Shown here piece by piece: positions 26,123 to 35,361 of a stretch of 64,000 nt of DNA; within the stretch, counting starts at the first letter, position 1, and each line of letters begins with the position of its first letter. Location of the stretch: positions 124,001 through 188,000 of the forward strand of contig NZ_CABSIF010000003.1 in assembly GCF_902477725.1 (NCBI RefSeq), given 5' to 3'. The notes beneath the pieces were generated by a model. That model had not been told where the DNA came from, ran no database searches, and saw nothing but the letters and a program-made list of their open reading frames with translations. The position numbers and the translations under genes were made by a program. This DNA is from an uncultured Desulfovibrio sp. (GTDB lineage: Bacteria > Desulfobacterota > Desulfovibrionia > Desulfovibrionales > Desulfovibrionaceae).

Positions 26123-27952
26123 TTATTCCACCGTTACGCTCTTGGCCAGGTTGCGGGGCTGGTCCACATCCTTGCCCAGGTAGTCGGCGGTTTCATAGCT
26201 GAAAAGCTGAAGCGCGGGCAGGGCCATAAAGCCTGCCAGAGGAGCGGGCAGGGAGGGGATAACCCAGGTATCTTCCGCGCCAAGGTCAAAACCCTTGTTG
26301 GTCAGGGCGATAACCTTGCCCTGCCGGGCCTGCACCTCGACCATATTGGACTTCACCTTGGGCAGCAGGGCATCGTCCAACGCCAGGGCAAAGGTGGGGA
26401 ACGAGGGGTCGATCAGGGCAATGGGGCCGTGCTTCATTTCGCCCGCAGCATAGCCTTCTGCATGGATGTACGAAAGTTCCTTGAGCTTCAAAGCGCCTTC
26501 CAGAGCCAGGGAATAGCAATGACCACGCCCAAGGTAGAAGAAATTGCGGGCCTGTGCATACTTGCGCGAAAGCTCGCGCGCCTTTTTGTGCATGGCAGGC
26601 AGCGAAGCATCCAGCATGGCGGGGAGGTTCTCCAGCATGTCGATGATCTTGCGCCGCTCGTCCGCAGACATGGTGCCGTTGCGTTTGCTCCAGTACAGGG
26701 CCATGAGGGCCAGCATGAGCATCTGGCTGCACATGGCCTTGGTGGAAGCCACGCTGATTTCAGGCCCGGCCTGGGTGTAGAGCACGGCAGAGGCATCGCG
26801 CGCAATGGACGAACCCACCACGTTGCACAGGCCAAGCACGGTCACGCCCTTTTCCTTGGCAATGCGCAGGGCTGCCAGGGTATCAGCGGTTTCACCGCTC
26901 TGGCTGATGACGAGCACCATGTCGTCCTTATCCAGCAGCAACGCGTCCCGATAGCGGAACTCGGAGGCGATTTCTACCTGCACGGGCACATGCGCCCAAT
27001 GCTCCAGCAAATGCCGCCCCCACAGGCCGGAATGATAAGACGTGCCGCAGGCCACAATATGCAGACGGCGCGGCACAGGCAGGCTGTCCAGCTCCGCAAG
27101 GCGCACACCGCTGTGGTCGCCTTCAATGCGACCCGTGAGGCCATCAGTGATAACCCGGGGCTGCTCAAAAATTTCCTTGAGCATAAAGTGGCGGTAGCCG
27201 CCCTTTTGCGCGGCCTGCATGTCCCACTGGATGGTCTGTGGCTCGGGCTGCACCGGGCTCAGATCCTTGAGGCGCATGATGGCGAAGTCGGAGGCTGTGG
27301 CCCGAACCAGTTCGCCGTCTTCCAGAAAAACCACTTGGCGCGTGTAGGGCAGGAAGGCCGGGATATCGGACGCCACAAAATTTTCGCCAGTGCCCTGGCC
27401 AAAAATAAGCGGAGCAGACATACGCGCGGCGTAAATAACGCCAGGCTCGTTTTTGTCCATGAGGCAGACCGCATACGCACCGTGCGCTTCGCGCAGGGCG
27501 GCGGCAAAGGCATGCAACAGGTCAGGCTCGGTCTTGCGGCGTTCGGCTATCAGGTTCACCAGCACTTCGGTGTCTGTCTCGGAGCTGAACGTATAGCCCT
27601 TGGCCGTCAGGTCAGCCTTGATTTCCTGATAATTTTCAATGATGCCGTTGTGCACAATGGCGAGTGCGCCATCGTTGGAACGGTGGGGATGGGCGTTGCG
27701 CTCGGCGGGCACGCCGTGCGTGGCCCAACGGGTGTGGCCCATGGCGCTGGTGGGCGTGGCGACGCCTTCTTCGTGAGCGAGCTTTTCTTCCAGCGCGGCC
27801 AGCTTGCCGGTGGCGCGCACCACATGCAGATCGCCCTGACGGGCAAAAGCCACGCCCGCAGAGTCGTACCCACGGTATTCCAGACGGCGCAAGCCCTCAA
27901 CTACAACGGGTACCGCAGGCCTGTGACCCGCATAACCGATAATGCCGCACAT
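26123..27952 (-). CDS. glmS: Glutamine-fructose-6-phosphate aminotransferase (isomerizing)
   Basis: 609 residues, the usual length. Makes glucosamine-6-phosphate, the entry to peptidoglycan and lipid A. The N-terminal nucleophile Cys follows the initiator Met (CGIIGYAG). The glutaminase domain (1-240) has GHTRWATHG; two SIS domains follow (SQSGETADT and the KELSYIHAEGYAAGEMKHGP segment) and the end is PRNLAKSVTVE. AGGAGG precedes ATG 27952, so this start is certain and the longer frame to 28084 is not used. Upstream DNA carries two related palindromes. No glmS ribozyme is seen. Confidence 0.98.
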   Translation of the reverse strand: MCGIIGYAGHRPAVPVVVEGLRRLEYRGYDSAGVAFARQGDLHVVRATGKLAALEEKLAHEEGVATPTSAMGHTRWATHGVPAERNAHPHRSNDGALAIVHNGIIENYQEIKADLTAKGYTFSSETDTEVLVNLIAERRKTEPDLLHAFAAALREAHGAYAVCLMDKNEPGVIYAARMSAPLIFGQGTGENFVASDIPAFLPYTRQVVFLEDGELVRATASDFAIMRLKDLSPVQPEPQTIQWDMQAAQKGGYRHFMLKEIFEQPRVITDGLTGRIEGDHSGVRLAELDSLPVPRRLHIVACGTSYHSGLWGRHLLEHWAHVPVQVEIASEFRYRDALLLDKDDMVLVISQSGETADTLAALRIAKEKGVTVLGLCNVVGSSIARDASAVLYTQAGPEISVASTKAMCSQMLMLALMALYWSKRNGTMSADERRKIIDMLENLPAMLDASLPAMHKKARELSRKYAQARNFFYLGRGHCYSLALEGALKLKELSYIHAEGYAAGEMKHGPIALIDPSFPTFALALDDALLPKVKSNMVEVQARQGKVIALTNKGFDLGAEDTWVIPSLPAPLAGFMALPALQLFSYETADYLGKDVDQPRNLAKSVTVE

Positions 27953-28088
27953 AGAGTGCCTCCTTTTATCGCCGGGCAAGGCCCGTTCACAGACCACTCG
28001 GTCGACCTGTGAGAAATAGGTAGGTATGTCGTTTTGTAAATATCCCTGCCGCCAGAACGGAGAGGGTTGGGGGGAAATATGCAAGGCC

Positions 28089-28107
28089 GGAACCGCGTAT
28101 GCGGTTC
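28089..28107. repeat. Palindrome copy 1 (GGAACCGC-n4-GCGGTTC)
   Basis: GAACCGC-GTAT-GCGGTTC, 7-bp arms. A second copy with the spacer reverse-complemented (ATAC) is 123 bp away. Confidence 0.7.
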
Positions 28108-28202
28108 TGTTTCAAGCGAAGCGAAGTTCGGAAAGCCATCGCTTACCGGCGCGGCAAAACCGCAGCCTGCCCTGATTTTCTGTTGTGCTTACATTGTCAA
28201 CA

Positions 28203-28240
28203 CTCTCGACCGGAACCGCATACGCGGTTCCAGCCGAGAG
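28203..28240. repeat. Palindrome copy 2 with extended stem
   Basis: GGAACCGC-ATAC-GCGGTTCC (28212-28231) nested in an outer CTCTCG/CGAGAG stem. Could fold as a hairpin after ppiD, or be a protein-binding site; copy 1 lacks the outer stem. Confidence 0.7.
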
Positions 28241-28295
28241 TTCAATATATCTGTCGCCTGCGTGCCGGGGCCACGGGGCTATCGGCGGGGCAGAG

Positions 28296-30215
28296 CTACA
28301 TGTTCTTTCTGTCCACAATGTCCATGTTGTGCACTTCAACCTTGGCGGTCGAAAGCAGACGCTGCATGAAGGTTTCATACATACCCTGAAGGCGCTCGCG
28401 CTCCACGGCATTGACCATGATGTCCTTGATCATGTCCCATTCTGGGGGATCGGGAGGCTGCACAGCGCCAACGTGCACGAGCACGGCGCCCTGCCCGTCC
28501 TTGGGGCTGTTGACGGCAAAGGCAACAGGCAGCCACTGGCCGACCTTGGCATGAAACACGGCGGCGGCCAGCTCGGGGTCAGCCCCAAAATCTGCCAGGC
28601 TTCCGCTACGATCCATGGGGTTGGCGGTCTTGATGCCCATGCCCGTCTTAACAGTGGGGTTGATGGGGCCGTCCGCAAGGTTCTTGCGGCGCTCCGCCGC
28701 CGCACGCATGGCTTCGGCAAGGGCCTTCTCACCCTGCAGGCGAGCGGTGATTTTATCTTTCACAGACTCAAGCGACGCGGTCGATGCAGGTTCTGCCTTG
28801 AGCACACGGGCCACCACATAGGCATCGCCAGCTTCAAGCGCCCTGTCCACCGGCGAGTTGGCCGGGGCCTTTTCAAGGCTTGCGGCGGCTTCGGCGTTGA
28901 TGCCCATCTTCTGTTGCAGATCCTGCGCTGAAGCCATGCCCGTCTGCTGGGCTTCAAGCCCCAGAGCCTGCGCGCTCTTTTCAAGCGGCTTGCCGAGAAT
29001 GTTGTCTTCAATGAGGTTATCAAGCACATCGCGCAGTTTGTCCGCGCCCTGTTCTTTGGCAATGGCCTTGCGCACATCGGCGGCAACGCTGGCAAAGGGC
29101 TGCGTGTCGCCGCCCTTCTTTTCCTCCACCTTGATGATGTGCAGGCCAAACTGGCTGCGCACAGGTGCGGAAATCTTGCCCGGTTCAAGGGCAAAGGCGG
29201 TGTCTTCAAAAGGCTTGACCGTGGTGCCGCGCTTGATCCAGCCAAGCTCGCCGCCAGGGCCGGCAGCGTTGGGGCCGTTGTGGGCATTGGCCACATCGGC
29301 AAAACTTTTGCCGCTTTTGAGTTCTTTTTCAATGGCCGCAGCAGATTCCTGGGCCTTCTTTACGTCCGCCTCGGCGGCGTCTTCGGCCAGCGGCACAAGA
29401 ATGTGCGCGGCCTTGACTTCTTCCTGCTGGTTGAAGCGGGAGAGATTGGCATCGTACCACTTGCGGGCGTCTGCCTCGCTGATGGCTTCGGGCTTGACCA
29501 GATTTTCCGGCGAAATGCGGATATAGGCCACGTCCACCTTGGGAGGAATGGCAAATTCAGCCTTATGGCTGTCATAATAGGCGGCTACTTCCGCATCCGA
29601 GGGCTTGGCATTTGCCATGAAATCGGCAGCAGGAATAAAGATGTAGTCAGGCACCCGCTGTTCACGCAAGAAGTTGTAGCGGTTCTGCGCTTCTGCAGGA
29701 TCATGCCACGCTGCTGCAGTGACCAGGGCAAAGAGCTTCTGCCGCAGCAGGTCTTCGCTCATGTCATGCTCGTACTGCGCGGGCGAGATGCGCTGCATCT
29801 GCAAAACGCGCTTGTACGCTTCGGGATCAAACTGCCCCTTGGCGTTCTGGAAGGCCGGGATCTGTCCCACGGCAATGCGCAGCTCAAGCGGCGTCACGGT
29901 AATGCCCGCGCTGGCGGCTTCCTGACGTACGAGAGACTGGCTGACCAGATCACGCAGCACCTGACGCCCAAGGCCCTGACGGACCTGCTCGCGCGTTGCG
30001 CCGGGGTTGTTGCGCATCACGGATTCTTCCGCATTGCGATAGGCAAGTTCAAAATCACGCACGGTAATGGGTTCGCCGTTAACCATGGCGACCACATTGC
30101 CTGCGCCCCGGTCTTTCATACTGCCTACGCCCCAGAAAACAAAGACAAGGATAATGAGGCCAAAAGCCAGTTTGACGCCAAGAGACTGCGAATTGGAACG
30201 GATATACTCAAGCAT
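28296..30215 (-). CDS. ppiD: PpiD-like periplasmic folding factor (SurA_N/parvulin)
   Basis: 639 residues. An N-terminal membrane anchor (about 13-33, VKLAFGLIILVFVFWGVGSM), a SurA_N-like chaperone region (40-200), a parvulin PPIase domain (about 265-365: VKAAHILVPLAEDA, GPGGELGWIKRGTTVKPFEDTAF, SQFGLHIIKV) and a C-terminal SurA_C-like helical region. This is the PpiD plan: anchored in the inner membrane, acting at the periplasmic side near the Sec exit. GGAG precedes ATG 30215. Monocistronic, with a palindrome-rich region after it. Confidence 0.92.
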   Translation of the reverse strand: MLEYIRSNSQSLGVKLAFGLIILVFVFWGVGSMKDRGAGNVVAMVNGEPITVRDFELAYRNAEESVMRNNPGATREQVRQGLGRQVLRDLVSQSLVRQEAASAGITVTPLELRIAVGQIPAFQNAKGQFDPEAYKRVLQMQRISPAQYEHDMSEDLLRQKLFALVTAAAWHDPAEAQNRYNFLREQRVPDYIFIPAADFMANAKPSDAEVAAYYDSHKAEFAIPPKVDVAYIRISPENLVKPEAISEADARKWYDANLSRFNQQEEVKAAHILVPLAEDAAEADVKKAQESAAAIEKELKSGKSFADVANAHNGPNAAGPGGELGWIKRGTTVKPFEDTAFALEPGKISAPVRSQFGLHIIKVEEKKGGDTQPFASVAADVRKAIAKEQGADKLRDVLDNLIEDNILGKPLEKSAQALGLEAQQTGMASAQDLQQKMGINAEAAASLEKAPANSPVDRALEAGDAYVVARVLKAEPASTASLESVKDKITARLQGEKALAEAMRAAAERRKNLADGPINPTVKTGMGIKTANPMDRSGSLADFGADPELAAAVFHAKVGQWLPVAFAVNSPKDGQGAVLVHVGAVQPPDPPEWDMIKDIMVNAVERERLQGMYETFMQRLLSTAKVEVHNMDIVDRKNM

Positions 30216-30356
30216 GCTTACTCCGAGATGCGGTATTTCCCAAAAGATAGGGAGGCATCATAAGCGCAAACTGTGGGAAACTCAACAACAGGAACAGTAC
30301 GAAAGAAAATAGCCACCTACCGACTTGCGGCGGAAAAATCGGGGAGCAAAAAAACC

Positions 30357-31994
30357 TTACCTGTCCATGCCCAACTTGCGCATTCTGTGTTGCAGGGTAG
30401 AGCGTGGCACGCCCAGCAGCGCCGCTGCTCCTCGCGGCCCGGAAATACGCCCGCCGGACTGGCGCAACGCTCGTTCAATGTGGCCCCGTTCATTTTCTTC
30501 AAGCGTGGGAAGGCGCGCCGAGGCTGCCGCCTGTTCGCTGCCTGCGCCGCCATATACCGGATCAGCAAAACGCCCCAACATCCCGCCCGCCGCAGGAACA
30601 GCTGATTCGCAGGGCTGTTTTTCTGCAGTTTCAGGTTCCCACTGGTGCAGGGCCTCCAGGACAAAATCTTCCGTCAAAGCCGAATCCAGCGAATGGAGCA
30701 GCATACGGCTCACCACATTGCGCAGTTCACGAATATTGCCGGGCCATGAATGCCCGTGCAGAGCCTGCACCACTGACCTGCTCAGCCTGGGAGGGCGAAT
30801 CTCGTACTCTTTGGCGAACTGATGAATAAAGTGATCCACAAACAGGGGAATATCGCTTTTGCGCTCCCGCAGCGAAGGCATACGCACGACCACAGAGCCA
30901 AGCCGGTAGTACAGATCCCGCCGCAAACGCCCCTCGGCCATGGCTGCCGCCAGATCAATATTGGTAGCTGAAATTACGCGGATGTCCACACCAGTGGATT
31001 CAGCCTCGCCCACACGCTCGAACGAATTTTCTTCCATGACCAGCAGCAATTTGCTCTGCATTTCCGGCGCAAGCTCGCCAATTTCATCAAGAAACAGGGT
31101 TCCGTTCTGGGCCAGTTCAATACGCCCAATGCGCTTGGCTGTGGCCCCGGTAAAAGCCCCCTTGGCGTAACCGAACATTTCGCTTTCAAAAAGGGTAGGC
31201 GCTATGGAAGGGCAGTTGACCTTGACGAAATTTTCTTCCCGTCGCGGGCTGTGACGGTGCAGCCAGCGCGCCAGCATGCTTTTACCCGTGCCAGTTTCCC
31301 CGGTGATAAGCACGGGAATGTTCAACTTGGCAACCTTGCTGACAATAGCCATGGTGCGGGCCATTGGCGGGGTTTCGAGCAGTTTGCTTTCCAGCAGGAT
31401 GGTGCCCGAGTTATCCTGTATGCGGCTGGACTGCTCCGGCAGTGGCCTGCCTTTTCCCACGCGCTCCTCGGCCAGCACGGCAAAAAGAAAGGTGGTAAGC
31501 ACAGGCGTAAGTTCAATGAGAAAGTTCAGAATCTCAACAATATTGTCCGGCTGCTTTACAAAAGAAACATGCAGCGTGCCTATGACTTCGCGGTTGATTA
31601 TGAGAGGCAGGGCAATGGTTGCGTTGAGGCCCACCGATGAAAGGGGCATGGGGCCATCGCCCAGATTATGGGCCGCCAGATCGTTGATGACCACAGGCTT
31701 GCGCGAAGAAATGGCAAGCCCGGCAACGGTATTGCGGGCTATACGGGTATTTGAAAGTGATTCTACAACGGTTCCATCCGCAGCAGTAAACAGGTTCAGA
31801 AATTCCCGCTCGGCATCATAGAGGTTGATGCAAAACCGGTCATAGTGAAAGAGCACACGAAGCTGCTTGGATAATATCTGAAAAAACGCGTTTCTATCGA
31901 TCTTTCCCGCAACAATGCGCGCCAGATGGTGCACAACCTGCCCTACCGTGAGCGAAGGGCTGCTCAATCCATTGGGCGTAATTTTGTATTCCAT
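30357..31994 (-). CDS. GAF-domain sigma54-dependent activator
   Basis: 545 residues. An N-terminal GAF domain (about 35-180) senses a ligand. The AAA+ domain has Walker A GETGTGKS, the sigma54-contact loop GAFTGA, Walker B LFLDEIGEL and the arginine region LYYRLGSVVVRMPSLRERKSDI. A Fis-type helix-turn-helix ends the protein (RGAAALLGVPRSTLQHRMRKLG). There is no receiver domain, so activation is likely by ligand rather than phosphorylation. GGCGGAGACC precedes ATG 31994. It is divergent from the lyase operon that carries a -24/-12 promoter at 32132, so it most likely controls that operon. FhlA/NifA-like layout. Confidence 0.93.
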   Translation of the reverse strand: MEYKITPNGLSSPSLTVGQVVHHLARIVAGKIDRNAFFQILSKQLRVLFHYDRFCINLYDAEREFLNLFTAADGTVVESLSNTRIARNTVAGLAISSRKPVVINDLAAHNLGDGPMPLSSVGLNATIALPLIINREVIGTLHVSFVKQPDNIVEILNFLIELTPVLTTFLFAVLAEERVGKGRPLPEQSSRIQDNSGTILLESKLLETPPMARTMAIVSKVAKLNIPVLITGETGTGKSMLARWLHRHSPRREENFVKVNCPSIAPTLFESEMFGYAKGAFTGATAKRIGRIELAQNGTLFLDEIGELAPEMQSKLLLVMEENSFERVGEAESTGVDIRVISATNIDLAAAMAEGRLRRDLYYRLGSVVVRMPSLRERKSDIPLFVDHFIHQFAKEYEIRPPRLSRSVVQALHGHSWPGNIRELRNVVSRMLLHSLDSALTEDFVLEALHQWEPETAEKQPCESAVPAAGGMLGRFADPVYGGAGSEQAAASARLPTLEENERGHIERALRQSGGRISGPRGAAALLGVPRSTLQHRMRKLGMDR

Positions 31995-32131
31995 GGTCTC
32001 CGCCTAAATATGGGCAATTTTTTACCCAAATATCATCAATAGTGCCAACAAATCAAGCTATTAGTTGAGTGGTCAATCAAGATTGTGAAAAAAATCCATA
32101 TTTCCCGCCTAATAATTCGGATCGCTGATTT

Positions 32132-32147
32132 TGGCACACCAATTGCT
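32132..32147 (+). promoter_or_regulatory. sigma54 (-24/-12) promoter
   Basis: TGGCACACCAATTGCT: the invariant GG and GC are ten bases apart, matching consensus TGGCAC-N5-TTGCT. It would start transcription near 32158, giving a leader of about 165 nt before the alpha subunit gene. Confidence 0.88.
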
Positions 32148-32198
32148 ATAACTCTTACAGCAAAGCTTAAAGGCATAAAAAAGATTTGTATTTACATG

Positions 32199-32218
32199 TG
32201 TGGATAAAATAATCCACA
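32199..32218. promoter_or_regulatory. Inverted repeat TGTGGAT-n6-ATCCACA in the operon leader
   Basis: 7-bp arms, 6-bp AT spacer, downstream of the sigma54 start. The left arm plus the next two bases (TGTGGATAA) equals a DnaA box. It could bind a repressor, DnaA, or form an RNA hairpin. Confidence 0.5.
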
Positions 32219-32325
32219 TATGCATACTCATAATGCCGCAAGAAAAACTCTTGTTTTTCGCATAATGCCGTTAAGTTTTGCCATACAAAACATTTTTTAT
32301 ACCATTGTTATTCAAGGAGAACGGT

Positions 32326-32610
32326 ATGGTAACCCATTTTGTGGTTCACGAACCCGACGATAGCGTCGGCGTTGTCGTTGTCGAAGGGGTGAAGAAAGGC
32401 GATAAGCTTAACGGTTGGGTCATGGATGGCAACCAGAGCATCGACTTTGAAACGCTGAGCGATATTCCGATCGGCCACAAGATTGCCCTGAAGGATCTTG
32501 CTGTGGGCGATACCGTCATCAAGTACGGCACTGACATCGGCAAAGTTGTACAGCCCATCAAGCGCGGCGAACATTTGCATGTCCATAACGTCAAAACCAA
32601 GAGGTGGTAA
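32326..32610 (+). CDS. suyA: UxaA/SuyA-family lyase, small (alpha) subunit, SAF domain
   Basis: 94 residues: one SAF domain as at the N-terminus of altronate dehydratase. Signature IGHKIALKDLAVGDTVIKYG followed by GEHLHVHNVKTKRW. Separate small and large subunits are known for (2R)-sulfolactate sulfo-lyase (SuyA/SuyB), which splits sulfolactate into pyruvate and sulfite, and for some altronate/galactarate dehydratases. In a sulfite-respiring organism SuyAB is the more attractive reading, but this is inference. AAGGAG precedes ATG 32326. It is first in an operon behind a sigma54 promoter. Confidence 0.75.
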   Translation: MVTHFVVHEPDDSVGVVVVEGVKKGDKLNGWVMDGNQSIDFETLSDIPIGHKIALKDLAVGDTVIKYGTDIGKVVQPIKRGEHLHVHNVKTKRW

Positions 32611-32614
32611 GCTG

Positions 32615-33775
32615 ATGCAACAGACATTTATGGGCTATCGCCGCGAAAATGGCCGCGTGGGCATCCGTAACCACGTTATAATTCTGCCCCTGGACGACCT
32701 TTCCAATGCCGCTTGCGAAGCTGTTGCCAACAACGTAAAGGGCACGCTTGCTCTTCCGCACGCTTATGGCCGCCTTCAGTTCGGCGAAGACCTTGACCTG
32801 CATTTCCGCACGCTGATCGGCGTGGGCTGCAACCCCAACGTTGCCGCCGTTATCGTTATCGGCATCGAGCCCCAGTGGACCAAGCGCGTTGTGGACGGTA
32901 TCGCCAAGACCGGCAAGCACGTTGAAGGTTTTTCCATTGAACAGCACGGCGACCTTGAGACCATTTGCAGCGCTTCCCGCAAGGCCAAGGAATTCATGCA
33001 CTTCGCCACCGAACTGCAGCGCACCGAATGCAAAGTGAACGAACTGTGGGTCTCCACCAAGTGCGGCGAATCCGACACCACTTCCGGTATTGCCGCCAAC
33101 CCCACTGTTGGCAACGCTTTTGACAAGCTGTGGGAAAAGGGCGCCACCACCCTCTTTGGCGAAACCACTGAAATCACCGGTGGCGAGCACCTGGTTATGG
33201 AACGCTGCGCCAACGCTGAAGTTCGCGCCCAGTTCAAGGCCTTCTTTGACCGCTACGCCAAGGTTGTGGACGACCACAAGACGGACGACCTGAGCGACTC
33301 CCAGCCCACCAAGGGCAACATTGAAGGCGGCCTGACCACCATCGAAGAAAAAGCCTTGGGCAATGTGCAGAAGATTGGCCGCAAAGCGCCTGTCATCGGC
33401 TGCCTCGACAAGGCTGAAATGCCCACTGGCCCCGGCCTGTGGTTCATGGATTCCTCTTCCGCCGCTGCCGAAATGGTCACCCTTTGCGCTGCCTCCGGCT
33501 TTGTGGCGCACTTCTTCCCCACGGGCCAGGGCAACATCATCGGCAACCCCATCCTGCCCGTGATCAAGCTTTCGGCAAACCCCCGCACCGTGCGCACCAT
33601 GAGCGAGCACATCGATGTGGACGTTTCCGGCATCCTGCGCCGCGAAATGGACCTCGATGCCGCTGGCGACAAGCTGCTCGAAATGTTGTTCCGCACCTGC
33701 AACGGCCGTAACACCGCCGCTGAAGTGCTGGGCCACAGAGAATTCATCATGACCCGTTTGTACGAAAGCGCCTAA
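32615..33775 (+). CDS. suyB: UxaA/SuyB-family lyase, large (beta) subunit
   Basis: 386 residues. Large subunit of the altronate-dehydratase/sulfolactate-lyase family: GYRRENGRVGIRNHVIILP at the start, GVGCNPN, a metal-ligand cysteine segment WVSTKCGESDTTSG, PTVGNAFDKL, and FFPTGQGNIIGNPILPVIKLSANP near the end. GAGGTGG, located in the last codons of the alpha gene, serves ATG 32615, so translation of the two is coupled. The enzyme acts in the cytosol on a hydroxy-acid. A strong terminator follows, then a transporter. Substrate unproven: sulfolactate or a sugar acid. Confidence 0.8.
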   Translation: MQQTFMGYRRENGRVGIRNHVIILPLDDLSNAACEAVANNVKGTLALPHAYGRLQFGEDLDLHFRTLIGVGCNPNVAAVIVIGIEPQWTKRVVDGIAKTGKHVEGFSIEQHGDLETICSASRKAKEFMHFATELQRTECKVNELWVSTKCGESDTTSGIAANPTVGNAFDKLWEKGATTLFGETTEITGGEHLVMERCANAEVRAQFKAFFDRYAKVVDDHKTDDLSDSQPTKGNIEGGLTTIEEKALGNVQKIGRKAPVIGCLDKAEMPTGPGLWFMDSSSAAAEMVTLCAASGFVAHFFPTGQGNIIGNPILPVIKLSANPRTVRTMSEHIDVDVSGILRREMDLDAAGDKLLEMLFRTCNGRNTAAEVLGHREFIMTRLYESA

Positions 33776-33782
33776 GCTACGC

Positions 33783-33831
33783 TTTAAAAGAGGCCGACCG
33801 GCACCGTCAGGGCAGGCCGGCCTCTTTTAAA
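33783..33831. terminator. Terminator after the large-subunit gene
   Basis: 14-bp perfect stem TTTAAAAGAGGCCG (33783-33796) with 33818-33831; ends in TTTTAAA. Confidence 0.8.
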
Positions 33832-33921
33832 ACCGTATTAGCCCAAATTTTCACAAATCTGGTGTTTGGCCGTGTTTTTCTTGGCACCCATTTTCCCCCC
33901 TTGCCTGATACTGAGGTGGAT

Positions 33922-35262
33922 ATGTCGAAAAAAGTATTTTCTTCTCTATATTTCAAAGTTCTTGTAGGCATCGCTCTGGGTATTGCGTTCGGCTTTGTCT
34001 CTCCAGATATTGCTGTTAAACTCAAACCCCTTGGCGATGCGTTCATCAATCTTATCAAAATGATCATTACGCCAGTGATTTTCTGCACTGTCGTCGTGGG
34101 CATTGCACGCATGGACAGCCTCAAGGCTGTAGGCCGTGTGGGCGGTAAAACACTGCTGTATTTTGAAATAGTTACCACTCTTGCTCTTTTTATCGGTCTG
34201 GTTGTTGTACATTTTGTGCAGCCCGGCGCCGGGATTCATGCCGACCCTGCCACCATGGATGCTTCTTCTCTGGGCAAGTTCGCCCATGCCAAGGCGCAGA
34301 CCACCATGGAATTTGTTATGGGCATCATCCCCCACAGCGTTATCGGCGCGTTTGCAGAGGGCAATCTGCTTCAGGTGCTGCTGTTCTCCGTGCTGTTCGG
34401 CATGAGCCTCTCCCATATGTCAGGCAAGCCTAAAGAAGCCATCCTTGGCACACTTGAACGCTTCAGCACTGCCCTGCTGGGCGTGGTCAACCTGATCATG
34501 AAGCTGGCCCCGGTGGGCGCTTTTGGCGCAATCACTTTTACCATCGGCAAGTACGGCGTTGGCGCGCTGGCTTCGCTGGGCAAGCTTGTGCTCTGCCTCT
34601 ACGTGACGAGCGCGCTCTTTGTTATCGTGGTGCTGGGCCTTATCTGCAAATTTTCGGGCATCAACATATGGCAGCTCATCTGCTATATGAAGGATGAAAT
34701 TTTCATCACCCTCGGCACTGCCAGCACAGAGGCCGTGCTGCCCCGCAGCATGGAAAAAATGGAAGCCCTGGGCATCAAAAAATCCGTGGTTGGTCTGGTG
34801 TTCCCCACCGGCTACTCCTTCAATCTTGACGGTGCGGCCATCTACCTGACCATGGCGGCATCCTTCATTGCCCAGGCCATGGATATTCACCTCGACATCA
34901 GCCATCAGATAACCCTCATGCTGGTGCTGCTGCTCACATCCAAGGGCGGAGCGGGTGTTGCCGGGGCGGCCCTTATTGCCCTGGCTGCCACGCTTTCGGC
35001 CACCAACATCATTCCCGTGGTGGGCATGACCCTGGTTATTGGTATTGACCGCGTGCTTAACGAAATGCGCGCCGTGGTCAACCTCATCGGTAACTGCGTC
35101 GCCACAGTGGCCATTGGCCGCTGGGAAAAGTCCATTGACCTTGACCGGGCCAACAAGGTGCTTCGGGGCGAAATAGACGTCGACCATGTGCTCAACGATG
35201 CTGATGCACGTAATGAAATTGCCGCTTCAATGGTCGCAACAGAAGCCGAACCCTGCAAATAG
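33922..35262 (+). CDS. Dicarboxylate/cation symporter (DAACS, DctA/GltP type)
   Basis: 446 residues with the eight-helix, two-hairpin architecture of the family: IKMIITPVIFCTVVVGIA, the serine-poor HP1-like segment TLGTASTEAVLP, the unwound helix VFPTGYSFNLDG and the second hairpin TSKGGAGVAGAA. Imports C4-dicarboxylates or amino-acid-like anions with H+ or Na+. GAGGTGG precedes ATG 33922. The gene lies after the lyase genes; although a terminator separates them, their functions fit: uptake of the acid that the lyase cleaves. A C-terminal acidic tail is cytosolic. Confidence 0.93.
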   Translation: MSKKVFSSLYFKVLVGIALGIAFGFVSPDIAVKLKPLGDAFINLIKMIITPVIFCTVVVGIARMDSLKAVGRVGGKTLLYFEIVTTLALFIGLVVVHFVQPGAGIHADPATMDASSLGKFAHAKAQTTMEFVMGIIPHSVIGAFAEGNLLQVLLFSVLFGMSLSHMSGKPKEAILGTLERFSTALLGVVNLIMKLAPVGAFGAITFTIGKYGVGALASLGKLVLCLYVTSALFVIVVLGLICKFSGINIWQLICYMKDEIFITLGTASTEAVLPRSMEKMEALGIKKSVVGLVFPTGYSFNLDGAAIYLTMAASFIAQAMDIHLDISHQITLMLVLLLTSKGGAGVAGAALIALAATLSATNIIPVVGMTLVIGIDRVLNEMRAVVNLIGNCVATVAIGRWEKSIDLDRANKVLRGEIDVDHVLNDADARNEIAASMVATEAEPCK

Positions 35263-35286
35263 ACCCTCTCCATACCCAAGCGAACT

Positions 35287-35321
35287 GCCTGCCCTTCCGA
35301 TGCGTCTTCGGAAGGGCAGGC
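35287..35321. terminator. Hairpin between symporter and RraA-like gene
   Basis: 14-bp perfect stem GCCTGCCCTTCCGA (35287-35300) with 35308-35321, 7-nt loop, no T tract. Possible attenuator or mRNA stabiliser. Confidence 0.5.
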
Positions 35322-35361
35322 GGCCGTTCATACACAGCGCCCTGCGCCATGGAACATGTTT

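Larger units (their letters stand above)
27953..28295. other. Gene-free region between ppiD and glmS
   Basis: 343 bases holding two related palindromes (28089-28107 and 28203-28240). No credible coding sequence. It must contain the glmS promoter on the minus strand; a TTGACA (rc of 28195-28200) is present, but I see no convincing -10 at the right distance. Confidence 0.5.
31995..32325. other. Divergent control region of the lyase operon
   Basis: 331 AT-rich bases between the activator and the lyase operon. Contains a sigma54 promoter (32132-32147), a palindrome TTGA-GTGG-TCAA at 32065-32076 that could be an upstream activator site, and an inverted repeat with DnaA-box-like arms at 32199-32218. 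No coding sequence seen. Confidence 0.7.

Noticed and set aside
26429..28012. 527-codon plus-strand frame opposite glmS
   Set aside because: Shadow of a certain gene; no ribosome site or known domain.
27953..28295. glmS ribozyme or riboswitch
   Set aside because: The leader lacks any pattern I recognise of the ribozyme core, which is typical of Gram-positives; only the palindromes are visible.
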